Below are positions 27,603 through 38,400 of a DNA stretch of 64,000 nt, one piece after another. The notes below the pieces were generated by a model. It ran no database searches, was not told where the DNA came from, and saw only the letters and a list, made by a program, of their open reading frames with translations. The position numbers and the translations under genes are program-made. This DNA is from Stenotrophomonas sp. Ste86. Its GTDB lineage: Bacteria; Pseudomonadota; Gammaproteobacteria; Xanthomonadales; Xanthomonadaceae. Within the stretch, counting starts at the first letter, position 1. Each line of letters opens with the position of its first letter. The DNA is taken from the NCBI RefSeq assembly GCF_024519465.1, contig NZ_JALJRW010000016.1:1-64000 (forward strand), in the 5' to 3' direction.

Positions 27603-30600
27603 GTGCACAAGCAGCAGGTTCGGACGGATGCCGTCGCAGGCATCGCATCGTCGTGGGGTTCGTCGTGGCGCGTACGTGGCTGGCAGCTGCTGTGCGCATG
27701 CCTGCTGGGCGGACTGCTGGTACCGGCCGCGTGGGCGGCCAACCTCAGCGTGTCGCAGCTGTCGGACTCGACCAGCGGCTGGCTGCGCGGCGACGGTACC
27801 GCGTCGGGCACGGCGAGCAGCGATCCGGCCCCGGTCGGGGCGATCGTGGTGTACGACGTCACCCTGTCCAACAGCGATACCGCCGCCGCCAGCGGCGTGG
27901 CGGCGATCTTCGATCTGCCGGCCGATACCCGCGCCTACCAGTTGCCTGCCGCCTGTACTGCGCAGACCGATACCCGCATCGTCTGCCGCTACGCCAGTTT
28001 CCCCGGCCAGGCCGCCGGTGGCATCAGTTTCCAGCTCAAGGTCGATACCCAGAACGCGCAGCCGGGCACCACCAAGGTGGTGGCGGCGATCGGCAACGCG
28101 TCCGCCCTGCCGGCCCCGACCACGCCGGTCGCCAGCCTGACCAACGCCGATCCGTTCTTCGCCGGTGACAGCAACCCGGCCAACAACCGCCTCGAACAGA
28201 ACACCACGCTGACCGCCGGCGCCGACCTGGCGCTGACCAAAAGCGGCAGCCCGGCTTCGGTGATCGCCGGTGGCGAGGTGACCTACACCCTCACCGTGCG
28301 CAACGCCGGCCCCAGCCCGTCCACCAACTTCCAGGTGATCGACACGCTGCCGGCCGGCTTCGCGGTGGTCCCGGGCAGCTTCAGCGGCACCGGCTGGACC
28401 TTCAATTACGGCACCACCACGGCCACCCACGCCGGCAGCCTCGCCAACGGGATGACCCGGACGTTCACCTTCCGCGCCAAGGCCAACGTGTCCAGCGGTG
28501 CGGTCACCAATTCCGCGCGCGTGGCCGCCATCGGCACCCCGGACCCGCGTCCGGACAACGACGTGGCCACTGCCAACACCGTGGTGACCACCGGTGCCGA
28601 CGTGACCGTGGCAATGGTCGCCTCACCGGCTCCGGCCGCCACCGACGGGCCGGTGGTGTTCACCGTTACCGCAGAGAACCTTGGCCCGGAAGCCTCCAGC
28701 GGCGTGAGCGTGACGGGCCAGCTGCCGGCCGGCTTCAGCTTCACCGGCACCGGTTCACTGCCGTCCAACTGGACCTGCACCAGCCCGACCCCGACCACCT
28801 TCTCCTGTTCGCGCACGGGTGCGATGCCGGCCGGCAGCAAGGACATCCTGCAGATCCAGGCGACGGCCCCGGCCACGCCCGGCAATGTCACCGCCACCGT
28901 GCAGATCCAGTCGGCGCTCACTCCTGACCCGAACGATGCCACCCACGGCACCAATAACAACATCGCCACCACCGCGCTGACCGTGCTCGCCGATGGCGCC
29001 GACCTGCGCCTGGCCAAGAGCAAGCTGGGCAGCAACGAAAACGGCGAAGTGGTGCCGGTCGGTACCACCTCGGCCAGCAACATGACCTCCACCCTGCGCC
29101 TGTGGAACAACGGTCCGGCCCGTATCACCGCCGGTGCGCAGATCGTGGACGTGCTGGCCGATGGCGAGGAATTCATCGCCACCACCGGGCCGTTCACCTG
29201 TTCGGCGGTGCCGGCCGCGTACACCCCGGGCACGCGTCAGGTGGTGACCTGCGATTTCACCGGCCCCTATCCGGTGGCCGTCGCTACCGGTACCGGCAAC
29301 GGCAATGCATTTGCCACGCTGGTGATGACCACCCGTGCGCGCGCGGCTGGTCTGTTGACCAACAATGCCTGCACCGGCGGTTCGGCACCCGGCGGTGGCC
29401 CGGCCGCGCTGGAGCCGACCACCGACAGCGGCGTCAACCTGGACAAGATCACCAGCAACGACTGCGCCGGCAGCGGCATCCGCGCCACCGACGATGCGGC
29501 CAACCTGTCGATCACCAAGGTCGCCAGCACCGAAGCCGGCGGCGACAAGGTGGTGGGCGTCACCGAAACCTGGGCCGAGTACCTGCTGACCGTGCGCAAC
29601 AGCGGTGCCGATACCGCCGGCGTGGTGGTCAACGACCCGCTGCCGGGCTTCCTGGACAACAACCGCACCGTGGTGGACATCACCGCGCCGGCCGGTTGGC
29701 CGGCGGCCAACTGCCGCATCAACAACGGCAGCCTGATCTGCGAATCGGGCAACGCGGTGCTGGCACGCAACGCCACTGCGGTGATCCGCCTGCGTCTGCG
29801 CACGGCCGGCAACACCCCGGGCATCCTCTTCGACAGCGTGGGCAAGACCACCGCCAGCGGTGCCAACGCTGCCTGCGTGGCGGCCGGCACGGTGCCGGCG
29901 TCGGGCCACTTCCATTGCAATCGCGCCGGCGTCGGCGTGGATGGCCGCATCACCGGCTCGGTGGGCGAATCGGACTGGAGCGACAACGACGCCACCGACT
30001 GGCTGCGCGTGGAGCGCGTGGCCAACATGCAGACTGTCGAGAAGGTGATCACCAGCGGCGACAACAGCGGCCGCGCCGGCGTGGTCGCCGACTATCGCAT
30101 CCAGTACCGCAACCAGGGCCCGTCGGCGATTCCGCGGGTCGCCTTCACCGATACCTTCACCCTGCCGGCCGGCGACAGCGGCTTCGTGCTGGTCAACGCG
30201 CGTCTTGCCTCCAACAACCAGGCCTGCACCATCACCGCGATGGAGACGGGCATTACCGCCAGCAACACCGCCGGCGGCATTTCCTACCGCAATACCGATA
30301 CCGCGAGCCCGCGCACGCTGACCCTGACCTGCCCGGCCGTGGCGCTGGCCAATGGCGCAGTGGACACGGTCAATCTGGGCATCCGCCCGAACGTCAACGC
30401 CAGCAACACCGGGCGTGTGTTCGACAACGTCGCCGGTTTCAGCTTCCCCGATGGCGCCACCGGCAGCGATGCCAACGGCAGCTGGAACTACAACCTGGTC
30501 AGCACCGCGGCCGATGACACCAAGCAAGCGCGGCTGACGTTCGGCGAAGGCCGGGTCGACCTGCTGGTGCAGAAGAACGACCAGGGCTTTGCCGGTGGCA

Positions 30601-33600
30601 TCGATCCGCTGGGCTTCGACCCCCAGGTGCCGGCCAACAACTACCTCACCTACCGGGTGACGGTGGGCAACCAGGGCCCGTCGCTGGCCAGCGATACCCG
30701 CATCCGCGACAGTCTGGTGCCGCCGGATGGCCGCACGGTGACCTTCATCGGTGCATCGACGACGGCCGGTGGCAGCTTCAACGTTGCCGGCTGCAGCGTG
30801 GTGGAAGGCAGCAACCCGTTCACCGGCAACGGCAGCAGCGCGATGGTGCTGGACTGCCTGATGCCGGGCGCCGGCTTTGCCGGCAGCAATGAAGAGGGCA
30901 CCGTGGCCGCCGGCGCGGAGAGCGCGCTGTACCTGCGCTACCGCTACGACAGCGCCCCGGGCGGCGGCGGCGATACCTTGAGCAACACCGCGCTGACACA
31001 CTCGGCTGAAACCCGACAGGGCGCCGACCTGACCGCCGGCGATGCCAACCGCGCCGACAACAGCACCACCGAAACCACCAGCGTGTTCATGCGCTCGGAC
31101 ATGACCGTGCGCAAGACCATGGTGACCGTATCGCCGGGGGCCGCCCCGAGCGTGGCACTGCCGGCCAGCGTGGCCGGCGTCACCGTGCGCCAGCCGTTCT
31201 GGTACGTCATCACCGGCGTCAACAATGGCCCAGGCCAGAGCCTCTCGCGTGACCGCAGCGCCACCGCGCAGCTGCGCGGCACCGGCACGGTGGTGACCGA
31301 TACGCTGCCGGCCGGTGTGCAGGTGACCGGGCCGGTCACCTGGCAGAAGCAGGGTCCGGCCTACGCCGGGTCCACCCCCGATGGCAGCGGCACCTGCAGC
31401 GTGCTCGACCGGGTGGTGACCTGCGAAGTGGGCGACACCACCTTCGCCACCGGCAACCCCGGCCAGGTCCGCATCCTGGTGCCGGCCATGTGGCCGCAGC
31501 TGCCGGCCGGCAGCACCGCACCGCGTGGCAGTTCCAGCAACCATGCGCAGATCAGCACCGAGCAGGTCGACGAGAACCCGGCCAACGACAGCGTCGATGT
31601 GCCGCTGGACGTGGTCAACCTGTCGCTGGCCGGCAAGGTGTTCGTGGACAGCGACCAGGCCGCCGGCAACGGCGGCACCGTGCAACCCGGTGAAGCCGGC
31701 ATCGCCGGTGTGTCGATCCGCCTGAGCGGCACCGATGCCTACGGCCAGGCGGTCAACCTGACCGTCACCACCGACGCCAATGGCCAGTACCGCTTCGACA
31801 ACCTGGCCCCGTCCGACGCGGCCGGTTACACCGTGCTGGAAGTGCAGCCGACCGGCTATGCCAATGGCCGCATCGACCCGCCCACCAGTGGCGCGCAGGC
31901 GGCGACCTTCAACCCGGACAGCTACCAGGCCGGCAGCCCGGACAGCCGCTACGTGGTGCTGCTGGGCGCCGACGTGGCCGTGCCCGGTGGCACGATCGGC
32001 AGCGTCGGCGCGGTGGCGGTGCACTACAACTTCCCCGAAGTGCGTCGCCCGAGCCTGTCCGGCTACGTCTATGTGGACCTGGACTTCAACAACCAGCGCA
32101 CGGTGGGCACCGACAGCGCCATCGTCGGTGCCAGCGTGGAGCTGCTGGACGCCAGCACCGGCGCGGTGCTGGCCACCGTGCAGACCGACGCCAATGGCCA
32201 TTACCGTTTCGACGACCTGGACCCGCACGTGCTGTACAGCGCGCGCGAGCCGTTGCCCAACGGCCCCTACACCAACCGTCCCAGCGCCGTGAACGCCGGC
32301 ACCATCGGTGGCGCGACCTGCGCCATGGGTACCTGCGTGGCGGGCACCGGCGTGGCCAGTCCGGGCGGACCGGACGCGGCCAACACCGACCGCATCGCCG
32401 GGATCGACCTGGGCCGCGGGGCCGATGGCGAGAATTTCAACTTCGGCGAGAACCCCAACGGCAGCTCGATCGCCGGGCGGGTCTGGCTGGACGTGGACAA
32501 CGACGGCGTCATCGACCCGACCGAAACCGGCCTGGGGGGCGTGGAGATCGTGCTCACCGGCACCGACCGCAACGGCCAGCCGGTGCAGTTGACCACCACC
32601 ACCGCCGCCGATGGCAGTTACGCCTTCGTCGGCCTGCTGCCCGGCACCTACGTGGTGACTGAACCGACCCAGCCGACCAACACCCTCAACGGCATCACCG
32701 TGCCCGGCGACAAGGGCGGCACCGCGACCTCGCCGGACACCGTGCCGTCGGCGATCAACGCGATCGCGCTGGGCAGCAACGAGGCGGCCGCGGCCTACAA
32801 CTTCGGCGAGATTCCGATCGCCTCGATCGCCGGCCGCGTGTACTACGACAACAACGACAACGGCAGCATCGACGCCGACGAAACCGGCATCGCCGACGTG
32901 CGGATCGTGCTGACCGGCACCGATGACGCCGGGCAGCCGGTCAACCTCACCACCCGCACCGATGCGCAGGGCAATTACAGCTTCCCCAACCTGCGCCCGG
33001 GCAGCTACGTGCTGACCGAACCGGACCAGCCGGCCTACACCACCAACGGCATCACCAGCCCGGGCACCGTGCAGGGCAGCGTGGTCGGCGTGGCCACCGA
33101 CCGCACGACGGTACCGTCGGCGATCAACCAGGTCGTGCTGGGCGCGGGCATGCAGTCGGTGCAGAACAACTTCGGCGAAGTGGCCGACACCCCGGACCTG
33201 GTGGTCAGCAAGCACGCCACCACGGCGGTGTTCACCGTCAACCATGCCGCCGAGTACCAGATCCAGGTGCGCAACATCGGCCCACGCCAGACCCTGGCCG
33301 GCTACGAAGTGCATGACCGCCTGCCGGTCGGCCTGACCCTGCTCGACACGCCGACCGGCAACGGCTGGCTGTGCGAGGGCGCGGTCGGTGCACAGCGCTT
33401 CGTGTGCCGCAGCAGCACGCTGATCGCTGCCGGTGCGACCCTGCCCGATGCGATCACGGTCAAGGTGAAGGTCGGCGCCGACGCGGCCAATGGCAGCACC
33501 GTGCACAACGCGGTGCTGGTCCAGGGCGGTGGCGAAGATGCACCGCATGGCCCCAGCCCGGCCGAGCGCGCCGCGTTCGAGGGCGATGTCACCGCGTTGC

Positions 33601-35489
33601 CCGAGTGCGATCCGGCGATCACCCAGAACGTCTGCCGCGTGCCCAACAAGGTGCAGCTCAGCGCCTCGGTGGGCGGCACGGTGTGGTACGACGTGGGCGG
33701 CGATGACCAGCTGCTCGATGGCGGCGACCAGCGCCTGCCGGCCTGGATCGTCGAACTGGTCGACCCGGCCACGGGGGAGGTGGTGGCCAGCCAGGTCACC
33801 GCGGCCGACGGCAGCTATCGGTTCAACGATGTGCTGCCGGGGGTGAAGTGGAACATCCGCTTCCGCGACCCGCGCTCGAACATCGTCTGGCCGCACCCGG
33901 TCACCCGCGAGACCGTGGCCGGCGTGCAGGCCACCTGCGACGCCGCCGGCGCCATCGCGCGTGCCGGTACCAGCGCCTGCCAGGTCAACGACAACGCCAG
34001 CAGCGTGCTCGAGGTGGTGTTGGCACCCGGCCAGTACCTGCCGCAGCAGAGCCTGCCGGTGGATCCGTCCGGCGTGGTCTACGACGCCGTGTCGCGTGAT
34101 CCGGTCCCGGGTTCGATCGTGACCCTGTCGCCGGTCGGCCTGTGCAGCGGTTACGACCCGCGCACCGCCGTGCTCAACGCGGCCCAGGGTGGCTATCGCA
34201 TCGAAGGCAACGCGATCTCGATGACCGTGGGCAGCGAGGGCTTCTACCAGTTCGCGTTCGGCCCCGCTGCGCCGGCACGCTGCGAGTTCCAGCTCAGCGT
34301 GACCCCGCCGGGCGGCTATGCGTTCGTATCCAGCCTGATCCCGCCGCAGGACGGCACGCTGTCGCCGCTGGGCGGCGGCGGCGCCAACCACGTGGTCCAG
34401 CCCAACACCGCAGCGCCTACCGGCGCGGTAGGCACGGCTACCCAGTACTACCTGGGCCTGTTCGGCGGCTCGGCCACCGCTGCGATCGTGCATAACCACC
34501 TGCCGCTGGACACGGCGGTGGCCACCGGGCTGGCGATCAGCAAGAGCGGCGACCGCCAGACCGCGGAGATCGGCGACACCGTGCAGTACACCATCACCGT
34601 GCGCCAGACCGCCGGCAGCGCGCTGCGCACCGTCAACGTGGTCGACCGGCTGCCGCGTGGCTTCACCTACATCGACGGCACGGCGCGTGCCGATGGCCGC
34701 GCCGTGGTCGACCCGAACGGCAAGCCAGGCCCGCTGCTGGGCTTCCGCCTGGGGCCGATCAGCGTCGGTGGCCAGATCGTGTTGACCTACCGCGTGCGGG
34801 TCGGCGTGGGTGCACAGCAGGGCGATGGCATCAACCGCGCGCAGGCATTCGGCTGCGCCTTCGACGGCGGCTGCATCAACACCGACAGCCTCACCCCGCT
34901 GCCGGGCGCGCTGCCCTCCAACCGCGCCGAATACCGCGTGCGGGTCACCGGCGGCGTGTTCACCGACCAGACCTGCGTGCTCGGCAAGGTGTTCGTGGAC
35001 TGCAACAACAACCACGTGCAGGACCGCGAGGAACTGGGCATCCCGGGGGTGCGCCTGTACTTCTCCGACGGCACCTGGGTGATCAGCGATTCGGAAGGCA
35101 AGTACAGCTACTGCGGCCTGCCGCCGCAGAGCCACACCCTCAAAGTGGACGCTGCCACGCTGCCGCTGGGTGCGCGCCTGACCACCAGCAGCAACCGCAA
35201 CCTGGGCGATGCCGACAGCCTGTTCCTGGACCTCAAGAACGGTGAGCTGCACCGCGCCGATTTCATCGAGGGCAGCTGCGCCAACCCGGTGCTCGAGCAG
35301 GTCAAGGCACGCCGCACCCAGGGCGAGGTGCGCGCGCCGGAAACCGAAACCGGGCAGCCGCCGCTGCGCTTCGACAGCAAACCCGCGCGGGCGCCGCAGC
35401 AGGCGACCGACTCGGCCAACCAGAGACCGATCGTGCATCCCAGAACCTCCCCGCCTGCCGCAGGCGCCGCCGCGGAGGCCACGCCATGA
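27603..35489 (+). CDS. giant secreted DUF11/SdrD-B repeat protein
   Basis: A predicted surface or fibrillar protein of 2,628 residues. It starts with GTG at 27603 after AGGGGA. A long signal peptide ends at AAWA (about residue 47). DUF11-type beta-sandwich repeats fill about 60-1330, with motifs such as ITYTLTVRNAGPS and DTLPAGF. A run of SdrD-B/Cna-B modules begins near 1340, 1480, 1623 and 1740, with Ca-binding-like loops (DVDNDGVIDPTETG, YDNNDNGSIDADETG). Another DUF11 repeat (about 1863), an SdrD-like module (about 2023), DUF11 (about 2307) and a final Cys-containing SdrD-B module (about 2460) follow. There is no LPXTG anchor or autotransporter barrel, so it needs another route out. It overlaps the barrel gene in ATGA. 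An adhesin or matrix role is inference. Confidence 0.85.
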   Translation: MHKQQVRTDAVAGIASSWGSSWRVRGWQLLCACLLGGLLVPAAWAANLSVSQLSDSTSGWLRGDGTASGTASSDPAPVGAIVVYDVTLSNSDTAAASGVAAIFDLPADTRAYQLPAACTAQTDTRIVCRYASFPGQAAGGISFQLKVDTQNAQPGTTKVVAAIGNASALPAPTTPVASLTNADPFFAGDSNPANNRLEQNTTLTAGADLALTKSGSPASVIAGGEVTYTLTVRNAGPSPSTNFQVIDTLPAGFAVVPGSFSGTGWTFNYGTTTATHAGSLANGMTRTFTFRAKANVSSGAVTNSARVAAIGTPDPRPDNDVATANTVVTTGADVTVAMVASPAPAATDGPVVFTVTAENLGPEASSGVSVTGQLPAGFSFTGTGSLPSNWTCTSPTPTTFSCSRTGAMPAGSKDILQIQATAPATPGNVTATVQIQSALTPDPNDATHGTNNNIATTALTVLADGADLRLAKSKLGSNENGEVVPVGTTSASNMTSTLRLWNNGPARITAGAQIVDVLADGEEFIATTGPFTCSAVPAAYTPGTRQVVTCDFTGPYPVAVATGTGNGNAFATLVMTTRARAAGLLTNNACTGGSAPGGGPAALEPTTDSGVNLDKITSNDCAGSGIRATDDAANLSITKVASTEAGGDKVVGVTETWAEYLLTVRNSGADTAGVVVNDPLPGFLDNNRTVVDITAPAGWPAANCRINNGSLICESGNAVLARNATAVIRLRLRTAGNTPGILFDSVGKTTASGANAACVAAGTVPASGHFHCNRAGVGVDGRITGSVGESDWSDNDATDWLRVERVANMQTVEKVITSGDNSGRAGVVADYRIQYRNQGPSAIPRVAFTDTFTLPAGDSGFVLVNARLASNNQACTITAMETGITASNTAGGISYRNTDTASPRTLTLTCPAVALANGAVDTVNLGIRPNVNASNTGRVFDNVAGFSFPDGATGSDANGSWNYNLVSTAADDTKQARLTFGEGRVDLLVQKNDQGFAGGIDPLGFDPQVPANNYLTYRVTVGNQGPSLASDTRIRDSLVPPDGRTVTFIGASTTAGGSFNVAGCSVVEGSNPFTGNGSSAMVLDCLMPGAGFAGSNEEGTVAAGAESALYLRYRYDSAPGGGGDTLSNTALTHSAETRQGADLTAGDANRADNSTTETTSVFMRSDMTVRKTMVTVSPGAAPSVALPASVAGVTVRQPFWYVITGVNNGPGQSLSRDRSATAQLRGTGTVVTDTLPAGVQVTGPVTWQKQGPAYAGSTPDGSGTCSVLDRVVTCEVGDTTFATGNPGQVRILVPAMWPQLPAGSTAPRGSSSNHAQISTEQVDENPANDSVDVPLDVVNLSLAGKVFVDSDQAAGNGGTVQPGEAGIAGVSIRLSGTDAYGQAVNLTVTTDANGQYRFDNLAPSDAAGYTVLEVQPTGYANGRIDPPTSGAQAATFNPDSYQAGSPDSRYVVLLGADVAVPGGTIGSVGAVAVHYNFPEVRRPSLSGYVYVDLDFNNQRTVGTDSAIVGASVELLDASTGAVLATVQTDANGHYRFDDLDPHVLYSAREPLPNGPYTNRPSAVNAGTIGGATCAMGTCVAGTGVASPGGPDAANTDRIAGIDLGRGADGENFNFGENPNGSSIAGRVWLDVDNDGVIDPTETGLGGVEIVLTGTDRNGQPVQLTTTTAADGSYAFVGLLPGTYVVTEPTQPTNTLNGITVPGDKGGTATSPDTVPSAINAIALGSNEAAAAYNFGEIPIASIAGRVYYDNNDNGSIDADETGIADVRIVLTGTDDAGQPVNLTTRTDAQGNYSFPNLRPGSYVLTEPDQPAYTTNGITSPGTVQGSVVGVATDRTTVPSAINQVVLGAGMQSVQNNFGEVADTPDLVVSKHATTAVFTVNHAAEYQIQVRNIGPRQTLAGYEVHDRLPVGLTLLDTPTGNGWLCEGAVGAQRFVCRSSTLIAAGATLPDAITVKVKVGADAANGSTVHNAVLVQGGGEDAPHGPSPAERAAFEGDVTALPECDPAITQNVCRVPNKVQLSASVGGTVWYDVGGDDQLLDGGDQRLPAWIVELVDPATGEVVASQVTAADGSYRFNDVLPGVKWNIRFRDPRSNIVWPHPVTRETVAGVQATCDAAGAIARAGTSACQVNDNASSVLEVVLAPGQYLPQQSLPVDPSGVVYDAVSRDPVPGSIVTLSPVGLCSGYDPRTAVLNAAQGGYRIEGNAISMTVGSEGFYQFAFGPAAPARCEFQLSVTPPGGYAFVSSLIPPQDGTLSPLGGGGANHVVQPNTAAPTGAVGTATQYYLGLFGGSATAAIVHNHLPLDTAVATGLAISKSGDRQTAEIGDTVQYTITVRQTAGSALRTVNVVDRLPRGFTYIDGTARADGRAVVDPNGKPGPLLGFRLGPISVGGQIVLTYRVRVGVGAQQGDGINRAQAFGCAFDGGCINTDSLTPLPGALPSNRAEYRVRVTGGVFTDQTCVLGKVFVDCNNNHVQDREELGIPGVRLYFSDGTWVISDSEGKYSYCGLPPQSHTLKVDAATLPLGARLTTSSNRNLGDADSLFLDLKNGELHRADFIEGSCANPVLEQVKARRTQGEVRAPETETGQPPLRFDSKPARAPQQATDSANQRPIVHPRTSPPAAGAAAEATP

Positions 35490-38400
35490 GCCGGCTGCAT
35501 CCGCTGACCCGCCTGCCGCGGCTGAGCCTGCTGGCCTGTGCGCTGGCTGCCGTGCCGGCCATGGCGCAGAGCGTGGGCACGCCGGGCCGCTTCACCCCGG
35601 TGCTGGGCGAGGCCTCCAGCCTGTACCCGCGCAGTGCCACCAGCACCGACGCCGCGCCGCGCGCGCTGGACGTTGCCGCGGCGGGCACGTTGGACCGCAT
35701 CGTGGTCGAGCTGGACCGCGACGGTGTGCCGGCCGACGGCCAGAGCGCCGTGCACGTGCGCGTGCAGCTGCTGGATGCACAGGGTCGCGCGCTGACCGGC
35801 AGCACCTACGCGACGATCGAAAACAGCGGCGGTCGCATCCGCCTGCCGGGCTCGCGCACCGATGAGCTGGGCCCCGGCGCGCTGGATGCCGACAGGATCA
35901 CCCCCGGCGTGCAGCTGCAGGTGGTTGATGGCCTGGCCGAGTTCGACCTGCTGGCCCCGCATGACCCGCAGGACGTGCTGCTGCGGATCACCGCCGGTGC
36001 CGAGACCGCGCAGGGCAGCATCGCCTTCCTGCCGGAAATGCGCGAGATGCTGGCCACCGGCCTGATCGAGGGCGTGGTCAACTTCCGTCGCCGCAACACG
36101 GCCGGGCTGGTCGCGGCGGTGGACCATGACGACGCGTTCGACCGCGATATCCGCCGCTGGGAGCGCCAGTTCAACAACGGCAAGGCCAATGCCGCCGCGC
36201 GCACCGCGTTCTTCGTCAAAGGCCGGATCAAGGGCGAGTACCTGCTCACCGCCGCCTACGACTCGGACAAGGACACCCGCGGCCGGCTGCTGCGTGACAT
36301 CCAGCCGGAGGAGTTCTATCCGGTCTACGGCGACGCATCGCTGCGCGGCTTCGATGCGCGCTCGGCCGAGCGCCTGTATGTGCGCGTGGACAACCGCCGC
36401 AGCTACCTGCTGTACGGCGATTTCCAGACCGGCGACGGGCTGGCCACGGCCACCGGCATCGGCGGCAGCGGGGTGCTGCCGCAGCGCAGCCTGGGCACCT
36501 ATAACCGCACCGCCACCGGACTGGGTTGGCATTTCGAAAGCGAGCGCGTGCGCAGCAACGTATTTGCGATGCAGGACTCGCTGCGCCAGGTGATCGAGGA
36601 GTTCCGCAGCCAGGGCAGCGGCCCGTACGCGCTGCGCAACAACGCCGTGCTCGAAGGCAGCGAGCGGGTGGAAGTGATCGTGCGCGACCGCAACCAGCCC
36701 ACCCGCATCGTCTCGGTGCGCGCGCTGGCGCGGCTGGTCGACTACAGCTTCGAGCCGTTCTCCGGGCGCATCCTGCTCAACCAGTTCCTGCCGGCGTTCG
36801 ACAGCGACCTCAACACGGTTTCGCTACGCATCACCTACGAGCTGGACCAGGACACCGAGAAGTTCTGGGTGGTCGGCGCCGATGCCCAGGTGAAACTAAG
36901 CGAGCGCATGGAAGTGGGCGCGGCGGTGGTCGATGATCGCAACCCGTACGCCGAGTTCAGCATGGGCAGCGCCAATGCCAGCTACCGCTTCGGCGACAGC
37001 ACGCTGCTGGTGGCCGAGTTCGCGCGGACCCGCAGCGAGGTCAACACCAACACCATCAACCAGGTCACCTCGCAGGGGCTCAAGGACGTCACCGGCGAGG
37101 TCGAGGGCGATGCGTGGCGGGTCGAGTTCGCGCATGACGGGGCGCGCTTCGACGCGCGTCTGTTCGCCGCCCGCACCGATCCGGCCTTCAACAATCCGGC
37201 GGCGCCGTTGTACGGCGGCCGTGGCGAATACAATGCAAGGCTCGGCTACCGGGTCGGTCCGCGGCTGGAACTCTACGCCGAAGGCCTGCGCAGCGAAGAC
37301 CGCAATCCGGACGGCGGCAAGCGCGATGCCGGCGGTGCCGGCGTGCGCATCGGCGCCAGCGAGCGGCTTACCGTGGACCTGGGCGTGCGCAGCATCCGCG
37401 AGACCATCGGCGTGACCTCGCCGTGGTCGTCGGGCGTCCCCTTCGGCGACGCGGGCGGGCTCACCGGTGGGTTTGCCACCGGCAGCGGCGGCGGCGCACT
37501 CGGCTACGGCCAGCAGGCGCTCGATCCGCTCACCGGGCTGATGGTCATCAACGGCAACAGCAGCGGCAGCCCGATCACCAGTGATCTGCCAGTAGGCACC
37601 GAGCTGGAATCGGACAGTGCCCGCATTGGCCTGGGGTATCGCATCAGCGATCGCCTCAGCGCCGGCGCCGAGGTGGAGCAGAGCGTCAGCGGCGAAGACC
37701 GCAAGCGCCTGGCGGCTGGCCTGGATTACCAGGTATTCGAACGCAGCCGCGTCTACGGGCGATATGAAAAGCAGACCGGACTGACCAGCGCCTACGGCAT
37801 CACCACCACCGACCGCGAGGCCGACGCGCTGGTGTTCGGCATCGACAGCAGCTACCTGCGCGATACCCAGACCTTCAGCGAGTACCGCTTGCGGGATTCG
37901 ATCAGTGGCCGTGACGTCCAGGCCGCATCGGGCATCCGCAATACGTGGGATATCGCCGAAGGCCTGCGCCTGGGCAGCTCGGCCGAACACGTCAAGGTGA
38001 TCGACGGAAGCGCGGGCGACACCACCGGCCTGGCGCTGGCGCTGGACTACAGCGCCAACCCGCTGTGGCGCGGTGCGATCCGCGCCGAGCACCGGATCTC
38101 CGAAGACGTGCCGGACACGGCGACCAACGAGGCGTTCAACACCACGCTGCTGCAGGCCATGCTGGCCCGCAAGCTCAGTCGCGACTGGACGCTGTTGGCC
38201 CGCAACTACCTGCTCAGCACCCGCTACGACGCCCGTGGTGACGTGCTGCAGGATCGCTTCCAGCTCGGCCTGGCCTACCGCGATACCGATCGCAACCGGA
38301 TCAACGCGCTGGCCCGCTATGAGTACAAGCTCGAGCGCGACGAGAGCGGGCTGACCCTGTCCGATGGCGCGGCCGTGGATGGCAGCAGCCAGGACGTGCG

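Noticed and set aside
28755..35438. A 2,227-codon open frame antisense to the giant repeat protein
   Set aside because: It mirrors the codon bias of the real gene, has low-complexity His/Gly/Ala/Arg composition and no recognisable domain. The plus-strand frame has a signal peptide and known repeats.
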